From Haliclona indistincta (Eukaryota; Porifera; Demospongiae; Haplosclerida; Chalinidae): 64,000 nt of DNA. Shown here piece after piece: positions 1 through 10,510 of this stretch. The DNA lies in the NCBI GenBank assembly GCA_964017065.1, contig OZ024787.1:1878658-1942657 (forward strand). Direction: 5' to 3'. The number at the start of each line of letters is the position of its first letter. Positions within the stretch are counted from its first letter, which is position 1. Position numbers and translations under genes: made by a program. A model generated the notes under the pieces. That model did no database searches. It was not told the DNA's origin and saw only the letters and a program-made list of their open reading frames with translations.

Positions 1-397
1 TTTGACAGATGTGTTCAAAATTTACAAGCGCTATCTGAGAGTCCACAAAATCGAGCTAGGCTCTGTACAAAGAGTAACTGTACAATTTGCAGAGAGCATG
101 GAACCTCATCTTCAAGCTTGCATTGACCAGGGCAAAGAAACAGCCAGACGCCATCGTGTGACTGATATCCACATCGAACCTCACACAGAAACACAATCCA
201 CACCAGCAGCAGACACCACTGACAAAGAAGATCAGATACACAAACCAGTCGAAACAGTCAGACACATGAAGCAGTCCTCCAATGGTATCGAGAAACCGGA
301 ATTAAGATCAAGGAAACGTGTTAACTCTGCACCAAATGGAGCTACCAAGAAAAAGAAAACAAATAAGCCAACCAATGGTGTAACAATACCTGCATAA
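1..397 (+). CDS. 3' end of a death-domain-family gene (copy of the 21570-22747 gene), cut by the window edge
   Basis: An open frame from base 2 runs 131 codons to a TAA stop at 395-397. It is nearly identical to the last 131 codons of the gene at 21570-22747; one clear difference is Q versus A in KEDxIHKP. The visible part is the end of the C-terminal module plus a Lys-rich tail. The 3' flank matches the other copy for more than a kilobase with small indels. The death-domain exon must lie left of the window. The other copy has a premature stop upstream of this region, and whether this copy shares it cannot be seen. Function is unknown beyond family membership. Confidence 0.75.
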   Translation, partial: LTDVFKIYKRYLRVHKIELGSVQRVTVQFAESMEPHLQACIDQGKETARRHRVTDIHIEPHTETQSTPAADTTDKEDQIHKPVETVRHMKQSSNGIEKPELRSRKRVNSAPNGATKKKKTNKPTNGVTIPA

Positions 398-1079
398 ATT
401 AATACAGCTATAATTATTGTGTATAGCATTAATTATGTACGACACTGATGTAAAATATAGTATCATTCAACAGATAATTATAATAATACATTTATTTGTA
501 AGTAAAATGTTTGTAACAACTAAAAAGCTTTAACAGGTGTGAGTGAACTACATATACTTTGGTCTTTGACCTGACCTAGAGTGTGTGATCAGCATTACGC
601 AATAGCAGCTGGATAGCTCAGCAGAGGATGGGAATGTTATAGTAATTAAACTAGTTAATGAGATTCATTAGTTAGCAGCTCGCAGCCTGTTTTTCTGTAG
701 ACATTGGTGTGATATTACATTTTTCTTCGGCTCATGCATTATTCTTCGACTGATACCGAGCACAGTCTTATGTTTTATCGAATATAATTTTAGAGTGTCA
801 AAATTTGGCGAATGTGTCCCGTTGTAATTTAACTTTGTTGCCCAGCGGCTGGCTGATTATAGCAATAATAATGATAATTTATATGAGAATAATAACATCG
901 GAGTCAAAAGCTCAACTACCATGTCAAATTCGCCAAAGTGTTCGTCCCACCAAAATTATCCATAGCTGTGCAATGCACTGACGGGTTTGATGTAACTATT
1001 ACCTAAGGGTTCACTATGCCGTAATGATACTATCACCATTCCATCACGTACAAATCACAAATTATCGATACTGTAACCA

Positions 1080-1165
1080 TAATAGTAGATACACACCTAC
1101 AAGGAGTACATAATAGTAGATACACACCTACAAGGAGTACATAATAGTAGATACACACCTACCTA
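1080..1165. repeat. Tandem repeat, 31-bp unit, about 2.7 copies
   Basis: The unit begins TAATAGTAGATACACACC and repeats with a period of 31. The corresponding place in the other duplicate (about 23425-23450) has a single related unit, so it expanded after the duplication. Confidence 0.75.
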
Positions 1166-1642
1166 TGTGGGTTTACATTGAACTGTAGTAAGGTGTGTCA
1201 CATGACATGCACATGTAGCACATTTCTGTACTTCTACAGTTTACACATGCATATGTACTGCACAATTAAATTTGTCAAGCCAGCAGCAGATAGCCTAGTG
1301 ACGCATGCTGTGATAGAGCGCTAGCTGAGGTTACGTGTTGGCAATCGTAGATCATACTTACAAGACCTATGAAGTTTACAACATTATTGAACTACTAGAA
1401 CAATACTTGCATACTCAGCACACAGAACTCCACAACACATGAAACTTTATCTTGTAGTTCGTAACAGTAAAACTCTTGTTCCATAATGAAATAATGTATA
1501 CTGCATAGTATACCTCAATCACACCAAGTTGTAAAAGTCACAATTGTCTATCGCAAAATTTCCAAGCTTACAAATACAGACATATTTATTGAATAGTTGT
1601 ACAATATCTAGACTCCACACACATAGTGTAGTTGAGCACGCG

Positions 1643-1966
1643 TGTAAAAAGAAAAAGGGTCTAACTTCCCATTAAGGCAGGTCACACGTTCCTGAACAAG
1701 CCAGGGCACCTGTGCACTAAGCAGGTACGATGTGCCGGTGCTATGAGCACTCCTGGAGCCTGGGCAAGGAGCTCGCTGGAGGTACCAACCATGCCTCCCA
1801 CTGCCAGTGTGGGCACCCAAAGTCCCAGTGAGACACAGCCAGTGTACTTTGTACAAGACCAGGCAGGACAGGTACTTGTTACGTTTTTTTCTCCTGCATT
1901 GCATGGGATTCGAACCAGTGTCCTCCGCGATATAAACCGAAGACTCTACCACCCACACGTACGAGT
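1643..1966 (-). mobile_element. tRNA-derived SINE-like insertion
   Basis: On the minus strand there is a pol III type B-box GGTTCGAATCC at 1906-1916. Upstream of it at 1944-1955 is an A-box-like TGGGTGGTAGAG, with tRNA-like spacing. The T-stem pairs poorly, so a functional tRNA is unlikely. A body of about 250 bp follows toward 1643. The duplicate near 24365-24400 lacks roughly 320 bp here while both flanks align, so this is an insertion (or was lost from the other copy). Ends and family are uncertain. Confidence 0.5.
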
Positions 1967-2434
1967 GTACACACATAATGTAGGAGTGATTGCGTAACTT
2001 TTTATTAATACACGTCAACATGCTTTTCTCATTATAAAATTTACCTTTACAAACACATTGACTGGTCAGTATGCTTCACTGCTTGAAAATGATTATAACA
2101 AGAGAGCTAATCAGGAAAATGTGATGCTATCAAGCTGACAAATGCAAAAGTAATGTTGGTGAGCAAACTGTTACTGTAGCTACCAAATGTTGTTATTATA
2201 ACAGTACTCATTGCAGATAAGAGTACAAAGTATTGATAAGATCATTTTACTATAATAGTTCAATGTAAACCCACTTGCTCCTTGCAGGTGTAGAACTACT
2301 ATTATGGTTATGGTGCAGGTCACATGCAAGATCATTGCATGATTAGCAGTACATTCATGCAGCAGTATACACTATAACATACTACACCCGATAAGAGTCA
2401 GTTAGACGTAGCCAAATTTGTCAATTGTTTAACC

Positions 2435-3554
2435 ATGGATGAGCAAATGGATGTAGATCCAAATGAAGAAGTTCTGAGAGTGTGTGAAGAAAGAACAAAA
2501 GATATCAGCAAGCACTGGGGACCACTGGGAGTGCTACTAAAAATGGATGAACCTCTCTTGAGGCAAATAAAGGATGACAGCCCAGATGATGCTAGTGCTT
2601 GCAGTTCCATGCTGAACACCTGGCTAACAAGCAATCCAAGAGAACCATTGACAGACCTGGACAATGCCTTGGAAAAGTTCAAAGATTTCAAAAGTAAGTA
2701 AAATATAATAATAATTATGAAAGCCACATGACATGCTAATATCTCACTCAGAAACCGACAAAGTGGTTGTCTCTGCAAGAGTCGATAGTGACATTGACAT
2801 ACAAATCATGAGATTCAAACAACAGTTCAGAGATGTATTGTTGCAGACCCTTGCATGGTTGAAAAGACGGTTTCCAGATGTCAAACAGGCAAAGCTATGG
2901 GTCAACGGAAGCACGATAGGCCTCAGAGGTACACCTCTAGCAATCGAAGGAAATATTAAAGACTACGACAATTTTGGTGAAGAACTTCAAAGGCAATGGA
3001 GATATACTTGTCCCGATATCCTACAGCGACTGATAAGTGAAGAAGGAACCGAAGATCTCAAACGAAGTATGGAATTATACATGACGGACTTTCAAGAATT
3101 TCATCGCAACTTCAAACTAGAACGAACAACGACCTTCGATGACCTCGATGAAACAAAACCATGCCTCATAATCATCTTTAGAACAGGCACAAGCCTTCAT
3201 AACATTGAAGTATTTTTGGAAGACGTATTCGGTAGATGCAAGTGCCATCTGCATTACCAAAGAATTGAAGTAAGCAGTGTCAAAGTGTATCTACAGTTTC
3301 CAGCCAGCATGACGCCGCTTCTTGAAGAATGCATCGATTTTTACTACAAAAATGAAGCAGTCGAACAAAACAAAGTCAACATGTGCATCAAACCATTGAC
3401 AGAAAAGAAAAGAGAAAATCTCATCAAGCATTCACACATTGTGCCATCATCACCACACATACCTAGAAACACAAAGAATAAGGTACTGACACCTAGTACA
3501 TGTGCACTGCCTCAACACGTACATCCTACTTGTAGTGTACAATCATGTGTGTGA
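2435..3554 (+). CDS. Death-domain protein, type I (two exons)
   Basis: Exons 2435-2693 and 2752-3554 are joined by a 58-bp phase-1 GT-AG intron and give 353 residues. Residues about 1-86 fit a death domain: HWGPLGVLL, then L..I, DD, MLNTWL and an L..AL helix, as in the Death (PF00531) fold. Such domains mediate homotypic assembly in cytoplasmic innate-immune or cell-death signalling. The rest is a C-terminal module shared by all paralogues here: a helical part with RYTCPDIL and YMTDFQEF, then a strand-rich part with LIIIFRTGTSL and a motif V-x-L-Q-F-P-A-S-M, ending in a basic tail. I do not recognise this module. No signal peptide or membrane segment is seen. Closest paralogue in the window: 33191-34289. 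Confidence 0.85.
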
Positions 3555-4423
3555 AATAATTATACATAACTACAAAGTTATTATGCAGAAATATTTACAG
3601 AATCGTTTATTTTTATAATACAGTACATTTTTATTACAGTACTATAATACATTTGTATTTATTTTATTATTAATAAGAGTGGTGTGAATACTTAGTATAA
3701 TACTTTGTTTTTTACCAGTTTGTGTGTAAAATCATTGTTCGGTTGTAAAAAGTGCAAGATAGTAATTTAAAATCAAAGCAGTAACTCCAATTGTCGAACG
3801 CACGCATGTTTGCGGCTTAGCAAAATCATTCAGCATAAGGCCTCTCTAAAATTTACACAGCAAACAGAATGATCAAAATTAATACCATGCACAGAAATTT
3901 TCAAACAAAATCAACTGAGCACAGGACAGTTAAAATTTCACTGTATAATTGTGCATAATTATCATTGCCACTCAGGTTGTAGAGATGTGTATAATGTGCT
4001 TCTTGTGTGCATCTGCTTCTTCCTGCTGATGTCATAGGTGTGATGTGAGATAAGATAAAATTAACCACTTCTTAAGTATAAAGAGTACGTTAAAGAATTT
4101 CAACTGATGACAGCATGATAGAGTACTAATAGAACAAGTAGTTAAATATACAAAGTACATAGCCTTATCAAATAATGATAGTAATGTAATGGGCATGCAA
4201 CTCGAGTGGTTGTCCTTATATGGTTTTTAAATTTACTTGTACATATTTTATGGAATTTGCTATTTATGGAGTTGAGTGCTTCTATTTTTAGTAATTCTTA
4301 TCTCCTGCTAAACCAAATACAATTTAGTGCATGACACGATTCCTATACAATACCTATATAAACGCTACTTCCTCACTTTTATGGACACAATAGGATACTG
4401 TTAAGATTTGTTGCAGTTCCAAA
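3555..4423. other. Intergenic DNA with the shared 3'-flank block and a relic promoter
   Basis: Positions about 3740-3950 match blocks after the genes ending at 7506, 25935 and 31075, showing that flanks were duplicated with the genes. TATATAA at 4356-4362 precedes the decayed gene at 4424. No other gene is seen. Confidence 0.55.
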
Positions 4424-4830
4424 ATGGATCACCACAAACCAATGGATATGTCATACAACAATGATAAGACATTAGGAGAGCTCTTTCACAAGTTAAAGTA
4501 TGATATCATACAAGTTCAAAGGCACTGCCGATGCTATAAATGGCATAGAGAGCCCGTGTCAACTGATAGAGCACTGAGGGCGGGGCCACGAGCAGCTAAC
4601 TTGTACGTGAAGTGCATGATCAACTCCGGGCTAGTTTCGGCTAGCTCACACTTTAAAGCAGCGCGTCTCGTGCTCTATGACGTATAATTGCACTTGGGTA
4701 GTGTCTCGTGCAATTATATACCGCCACGGTGCTTTAACTAAGTACATAGAGCATCTTTGAGCATAAAAGAAATGCCTGGGATTGATGCTAGGTGTGGAAA
4801 AACATCGCTTGGATGAAACTTTTAAAACTT
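4424..4830 (+). pseudogene. Decayed death-domain exon interrupted by an inserted element
   Basis: ATG at 4424 opens a short frame (MDHHKPMDMSYNNDKTLGEL). About 220 bp of GC-richer inserted sequence follows, with inverted pieces of GTATAATTGCAC. Then comes a death-domain fragment, CLGLMLGVEKHRLDE, near 4771-4820, clearly related to HLGLLLCMPKHRLDEI of the 21570 gene. No intact second exon follows. The same relic with the same interruption lies at 28074-28545, so the insertion predates the duplication. Confidence 0.65.
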
Positions 4831-4934
4831 AAGTACCTGTAAACATGGCGGACAAGCATACCAGCATATCTAGCAAAAAGCCCTTGAATGAATTCCAAAA
4901 GGCTACACACTGACACCAACTTTAATTTACGCTA

Positions 4935-5080
4935 CAGTGGAACCTCTCTATAACGGACAAGTTGGGCAAGTGATTTTTGTCCGATACATAGAGGCATTCC
5001 TTCAATGGAGGTTCAATCTGTATTGTTATGTACTGTTGTGCACATCAGCAAATTATCCGTTTGAGGTTTCCGATCCATTG
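4935..5080. mobile_element. TA-flanked MITE, CAGTGGAACCTCTCT family, degenerate copy
   Basis: It begins CAGTGGAACCTCTCTATAAC after TA and ends in a decayed inverted copy (ATCCATTG, then TA). It corresponds to the better-kept copy at 28656-28801. The termini and TA target recall pogo/Tigger-like Tc1-mariner MITEs. No coding capacity. Confidence 0.6.
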
Positions 5081-6397
5081 TACTATGATCGCTCCTCAAC
5101 TGCCAAGTTATCATCAACAGCAGTTTACAGATAACATGAGCTGCTATTGTTATGTGTAACAAATGCAAAATGGAACCAATCCATAGCAGGGTCAGCTAAA
5201 AGTGCAAGTGTACATTAGCGTATGGTACATACCCCGCACACTTTGATAATACAAACTGTTTTCTCAATAAGTTGAGTCATGATGTTTTGTGAATTTGAGC
5301 TACATGTCCCTCAATAGGTATTCAAGATTAATTTTATACACAGCAGTTTTGTAATAATTCTCTAATGCTAAGGAGAATTATATGTCAGAGATAAGAAGAG
5401 ATAAAGATACTATTAATAATTTGCTATAAATCGCATTTCAATGCATGCAACATCAATACATTACTCAGAGAAATCAAATGCTGCTGTAAGTGCCTATCTA
5501 GGAAGAAAGGACCCAAAATCCCTTCTGAGTATATGCAACATATCAAATGCCAGCCACATGTACTTCTAGTTTTATCAAAGCTGACAATGCACTAAATAGT
5601 GCAGAGTACATTATATTCAGAGACAAGCATTACATAATGTTTGTAAAGAAATTATCTAACTATAACACAACAGTCATAATTTTCCCTTTTGCCTTCCATG
5701 TACACTGGAAACTCTCTACAACAGACAAATTGGTGCAAATGCTTATTGTCCGCTAAAATAATTACATAATAATTATAGTCCCTTACTGTATTGTAGCGTA
5801 CATCAGCAAATTGTCCATTAAATGGACGTGTTTGCTAGGAGGGAGGCTCCACTGTATAAATTGTGCTCCTACTCACGCATTGAACCTTGTACCATCCTCT
5901 ATTCATGTCAAATGGATCACTTGCTTGATACTGTAGGTTGTGAGCCATGAGCAATGTTGTTTACCAAACAATGTGTTTACGGTTTATTGCATGATATGAC
6001 AAGAGCAAACGTTGTCCTCTCATGCATTCAAAACCCATCAACATGAAATCATGATCAACAGTTAGTGAGAACCATCAAGTTTGTAAAATCTAGCTATTGA
6101 ACTTATACAGTAAGTCATACAGCTAGACGGTTTAGTCAAACTTATGGTTCGACTGTCAACATACAATGCTAGATATCAATAAGCATTCACTTTACTCGTT
6201 TTGCAAAACTGAAGCATACACACTCTACAAGCAGACTATTATTGTAACCATTACAATGGGAAATTTGCATGATATTCATAACATCTACATGTAGATACAT
6301 AAACACGAAACATTGATCAGATCATCAGATCGCTGATAACCTGCAGAGAACCTGAGGTAAATTGTTCAGTGAACAGCTAGAGATCTACACAGTCATA
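5081..6397. other. Intergenic DNA upstream of the 6398 gene
   Basis: Composite spacer. About 5130-5760 matches 28835-29460 (upstream of the 29976 gene). About 5800-6358 matches 32590-33180 (upstream of the 33191 gene). A MITE lies at the join (5703-5854). Short open frames here are not supported as genes. Confidence 0.55.
5703..5854. mobile_element. TA-flanked MITE, complete, CACTGGAAACTCTCT family
   Basis: It begins CACTGGAAACTCTCTACAAC after TA and ends GAGGCTCCACTG followed by TA. In the other duplicate this element is split: only its left tip is at about 29457 and only its right half at about 32590-32650, on either side of the segment carrying the 29976 gene. Confidence 0.6.
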
Positions 6398-7506
6398 ATG
6401 GCTGCGAAAAACAAAATGGCTAAAGGAATGGAGGTAGAAGTGCCAGAACCACTAGTAAGGCAGTATAATGATAGGACAGGATTCGTTGCCCAGCACTGGA
6501 GACTACTGGGTGAGTTGTTGAATGTGGAAACATCTCATTTGAATGAAATACAAAGAATGTATCAAGAAAGTGATCAGAAGAAAGAAATGCTGCGTTACTG
6601 GCTTAAATTTAAGCAAGGTTCCGTAAATTCAGACAAAAAGCTAAATGATGCCTTGGCACAGATTCAAAACAAATTTCCTGATTTGCAAGGTAAGAATGCT
6701 AGTAGTATACTCAGTGATACAGACACCACGAAAATTAGTCATTCATTATCACTCATTCTTTTTGAGCAGACCGGTATTACCCAAATAAAATGGACGACAA
6801 TATCGAAAAAAATCTCAGACAGCTAAGGTACGAGTTCGTAAGAATATCTGCAGATGCTTCTCAATGGTTGATGACCAAATATCCTGACATTATAATAGCA
6901 ACACAAGTACTCAATGATCTTCTGAGATCTTCTTTAAGAGAACCTCTTCCAATTGACATCACAACTATTGAAAATCACAAGCAACTAAGTCAACTGTTAC
7001 AAGCAAATTGGAGCTATACATGTCCCGACTTGCTGAATGAAATCGTTCAATTTTCTGAAATTGAAGACCTCCAAGAGAGAATGAAAAAATACATGACAAG
7101 ATTCGAGAAGCTATGCGAATCTTTCGTTCCAGTGGAAGATGTGCAGTACGAGTTCGAGCCACAGCGACCTCGATGGGCCTCTCTTGTTCTGGTTTTAAAA
7201 TCAGGTACAAACCTTCAAATAGTAGAAGATTTTGCGAAAGATGCATTCAACAAGTACAGTCGCTATATGATTATCTGCATGGTTCAAGTGGGCAGTGTCA
7301 GAGTTATCATGCAGTTTCCAGCCAGCATACAACACCTTATTCAAGAACGCATCGATCTTTACAAAGACCGAAAAGTCAAGCATGAAAACTTCATCAGCAT
7401 GCGTATTGAAGATCCAAAGATACGATCAGTGGCAACCACAACAAAAATTCCGAAATGCATCTACAGTATGCATAAACCACCAAATGGCACTTCAAAAAAT
7501 TATTAA
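6398..7506 (+). CDS. Death-domain protein, type II (two exons)
   Basis: Exons 6398-6689 and 6770-7506 are joined at a phase-1 intron and give 342 residues. I chose ATG 6398, not the in-frame ATG at 6362, because the paralogue at 29976 starts at the aligned position. Residues about 10-96 are death-domain-like: QHWRLLGELL, L.EIQRMY, EMLRYWL, LNDALAQI. The C-terminal module follows, with WSYTCPDLL, MKKYMTRFEKL, ASLVLVLKSGTNLQ and VRVIMQFPASI. No signal peptide or membrane segment. The CDS is closest to 29976-31075. Its upstream flank (about 6310-6358) instead matches that of the type I gene at 33191, so the gene looks chimeric. Likely a cytoplasmic adaptor; partners unknown. Confidence 0.85.
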
Positions 7507-7878
7507 CACTAAGTGTTTGTACTGACAGTTTTGTTTTTTTATGTTCAGTTGTAAAAAATGCAAGATTGTAATTTTAAAATCAAAGCAGTAACTCCAATTT
7601 TCGAACGCACGCATGTTTGCGGCTTAGCAAGATCATTCAGCATAAGGCCTCTCTAAAATTTGGTGCATGTACACAGTAAGCAGAATGATCAAAATATTTA
7701 ATAAAATTAATATCATGCACAGAAATCTTCATTAAGACTCAATCAAAATCGACTGAAAAGTGCAAAGTGAACACTTTCTCGCACATACTTGCTCATTAAA
7801 CAACATGATACGGCCATGGTATGCAACATGTTAATTCACTAAACTGAAGGTACAATTATACACTGTATAGTTGTGTAT
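7507..7878. other. 3' flank of the type II gene
   Basis: About 7550-7770 is the repeated 3'-flank block also found near 3740, 26030 and 31230. No gene is seen. Confidence 0.5.
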
Positions 7879-8014
7879 CATGAGATTCAAACAACAGTTC
7901 AGAGATGTATTGTTGCAGACTATTCACACATTGTGCCGTCATCACCACACATACCAAGGCACAAACAATAATGTACTGACATCTAGTACATGTACACTGC
8001 CTCAACACATACAC
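7879..8014 (+). pseudogene. Death-domain-family fragment with a large internal deletion
   Basis: Bases 7879-7920 match the start of exon 2 of the type I gene (2806-2850). The sequence then jumps directly to the last 110 bp of that exon (matching about 3430-3540). The core of the C-terminal module, some 580 bp, is missing, and no exon 1 lies nearby. By position next to the dynein exon copy, it is the counterpart of the intact gene at 33191-34289. Confidence 0.75.
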
Positions 8015-8548
8015 TCGAAAAGCTTGTCAAAGCAAATTTTCGAGTGTATGTGTGAACAAAGCTCGGCAACTAAAGCTGATATCGAAAAAAGGATCAGTGG
8101 GTCCCTAGATAACTAAGCTGTCTAGCTGCATGCCAAGTCTAGTCGTGCTACAGAGTGCCCACAACGATATTTTTGATTTCTTAGTCGACAAAGCTGCTCG
8201 TTTCTTCGTGCACTTCGTAACGCACTGTGGTAGCGCGTTTAGCCCCTGGTTTTGCAAAGGACAAAGTGCAGTCTCTGTCTGGATAAGCAATGCTTTATTC
8301 AACCAAACCAACATGGGCGATGCTACAAGTGTTTCTTTCAGACAACCATTTCTGCTTGCACGTGAGTGGGCGTGGTTTATCCTGTAACCTTAATGCTAAG
8401 AATGGGTAAAATTAATACTTACACGTAGCATAATACTTCGTTTTTTTACAGTATAAATTATTATCGTAAAAGGCATGACTGTTTTGTAAACTGTTGATTC
8501 AAAATTCAATTATTACATCAGTACATCACAATAGCAAACATGCCTTAC
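8015..8548. other. Unassigned spacer
   Basis: Bases about 8019-8400 have no visible match in the other duplicate and may be inserted. Short frames exist (8130-8387 plus, 8105-8314 minus) but show no recognisable protein or splice context. From about 8400 the sequence again resembles the DNA before the dynein exon at 34439. Confidence 0.4.
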
Positions 8549-10048
8549 CTGTAGAGGCATATCAGGATCATGATTGTATTTCGGTACTTTCTCAGACCAT
8601 GAAGTCCATTTCTTGGTCTCTGGGTTGAGGAAGTAGTCAAACACTGTTCCTTGAGTCGGGAACTTGATGACTTTGAACTCAGTCGTCCACCACTTTGAGA
8701 ACTCAACACGATAGTCAACCAACTGGAGAAGATGAAAATGACTTAGAGTCATGCATGTACACGTGTTTATAATAAATAGCACAGGATTTAAATGTACATG
8801 CAAGTGTACATCTACAAGTGTGATTTACATTTACATGCAAGTGTGTAACAGGCATTCACAAATTACAGGGCGGAATGTGTATAGAAATGTGCATTTGTGT
8901 ATAGAAATGATCAGGTAATACAGTGGAACCTCTCTAAGGCGGACACCATTGGGACCAACAAACAGAGAGGGTGTCCTCTGGTCAGGGGTTTATTATACAT
9001 TATGAGGTTATATTTGGGATTCAGTAAGTGCCCATCATAGAGGGATGAGGGGTGTCCTCTAAGAGAGGTTCCACTGTATACCCTTGGGAGTACAGTAAAA
9101 TTAATTCTTGCAAGCTGTTCTAACTTGATCACAAACAAGTAAAAATTGTTCATAGTGTTACATATAAATTTGTACATGACTAACATATTTATGAACCTGA
9201 TCTTGGAACATGGCTCCTCCAAATGCCCAGACTGCGGCGAACACAAAGAACATCTCATAGAGCTCCTTGGGTGAGTCAAGAGGCGTGTTCTCAGGAGTGA
9301 GCAGCACCTCCAGTAGGTAGCAGAGAGACTGCACCATGCTGTTATCAGAGATTGGGGTTATCTTCTTGAACCTTAGCTTCAGGCAGTCCAGACAAGGAGG
9401 GACATAGCGATCAAACAGGATAGTCAGATTAGCCTTCTCTGACTGGACCTCACGCTTATCAATCCAGCTCTGGACAAAACTGAGAAAGAAGATTCGGTAA
9501 AAATGAACATCAATAAATCAAACTATTTGAATTCAACATGAACAGTGCATATTATCAAGTACAAGTAGTGTGAAGTGCTTACGGGTTCCAGCCAAGGTCA
9601 TTTGGGTTGACAAATAGAATACCAGCCCGGAAAACAGTGGCGGGTGTAGCTGCCTTCAAGTGACCAATCTCAAACATGAGCCTCATAGAGGGAGTGAGTG
9701 GAACACGTTCATTACTAGCTAATGTCAATACCTGGTCGGAGAGAGAGAGAGAAAGTGAGTGAGTGAGTTTATATTGAACACACCTTGTTATCGTCCATGA
9801 CAGTGTTAAGTGACTCAATCCACATTGGATCAACGTCACCATCCAGTACAATCCACTTGGGAAAGTCATTGGTCAGATTAGACATGTCTCTCATAATAGT
9901 TGAGAACAGACCATCCTTCCACTCCCTGGTAGCTGGGTTAATGAACCCATAGAGCTCGTCATGCAGTCGTGATGGCCTTGGGATTGAGATCCTGCCAGAC
10001 TGGTTTCATCTTGAGGTTGATGTAGGTACGATTTAAAGAACGGAGGAT
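8549..10048 (-). pseudogene. Partial duplicate of the dynein heavy-chain AAA2 exons, frameshifted
   Basis: Four exons in sense order are 10048-9784, 9731-9583, 9479-9197 and 8722-8549. They match dynein exons 35750-35490, 35423-35275, 35171-34889 and 34612-34439, with splice sites kept. They lie beyond the C-terminal stop of the main gene, so they cannot be part of it. The first exon has a net 4-bp insertion near 9958-9968 (265 versus 261 bp), giving TGA at 9961-9959 soon after [12 protein letters not shown]. The second exon changes ATVSRAG to ATVFRAG. The other two keep their frame. No AAA2 P-loop exon lies upstream. It is best explained as the broken left end of a tandem duplicate. Confidence 0.88.
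8921..9076. mobile_element. TA-flanked MITE inserted in the duplicated dynein intron
   Basis: The element runs from CAGTGGAACCTCTCT to AGAGAGGTTCCACTG as terminal inverted repeats, flanked by TA. It is absent at the matching place in the other copy (about 34760-34790), so it inserted after the duplication. Pogo/Tigger-like by termini and target; no coding capacity. Confidence 0.85.
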
Positions 10049-10059
10049 CTGAAAAAATG

Positions 10060-10285
10060 CAAGCAGTGATCATTTGAGGGAGATGATGACATGTGTGACA
10101 GTGGGAGGGAGATGGTGACATAATTATGAGACAGAGGGAGGGAGATGGGGACATGTGAGACAGTGGGAAGGAGATATGGTGACATGTGAGGCAGAGGGAG
10201 GGAGATGGTGACATGTGAGACAGAGGGAGGGAGATAGTGACATGTGAGACAGAGGGAGGGAGATGGTGACATGTGTGATCTTCTT
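10060..10285. repeat. Minisatellite at the duplication junction
   Basis: About eight variable units of roughly 28-30 bp with a core like GGGAGATGGTGACATGTG. A shorter array of the same core lies at 35775-35870, in the intron upstream of the corresponding dynein exon. The break between duplicated and unique DNA falls within or beside this array. Open frames through it (PSPSLCLTCHH-type proteins) are repeat artefacts. Confidence 0.85.
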
Positions 10286-10510
10286 GGACAGATGCTGCGA
10301 GGTACCATTACGGTATGAATGAGCCTGAGCGAGCATGTACACGTGCACAGTGACATTGTCCGCCCGTATACTTGCATATGAAATTATTAGTAGCAGACAT
10401 TCATCAAACTTGTAGTATAAAAATGTAACTACAACACTATTGTAACTATAATAGTCACAAAAATAATGCACAAGCATCTAATACACTAGCTAGTATACAG
10501 TTAGTAATGT

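Larger units (their letters stand above)
398..2434. other. Intergenic DNA between death-domain genes
   Basis: No convincing gene. The stretch is alignable, with indels, to 22748-24849, so it is duplicated spacer. It holds a short tandem repeat (1080-1165) and a SINE-like insertion (1643-1966), both entered separately. The open frames at 1608-2021 (minus) and 1743-1997 (plus) lie in the SINE-like insertion and are not believed coding. Confidence 0.6.

Noticed and set aside
1608..2021. Possible 137-residue minus-strand protein and a functional tRNA at about 1886-1965
   Set aside because: It lies within a SINE-like insertion. The T-stem has several mismatches and no proper acceptor stem pairs, so neither a gene nor a working tRNA is supported.
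6362..6397. In-frame upstream ATG of the death-domain gene
   Set aside because: The paralogue at 29976 starts at the position matching 6398, and the upstream residues are not shared.
9891..10477. Overlapping minus frames with SPSLCLTCHH repeats
   Set aside because: They arise from the junction minisatellite and a frameshifted pseudo-exon.
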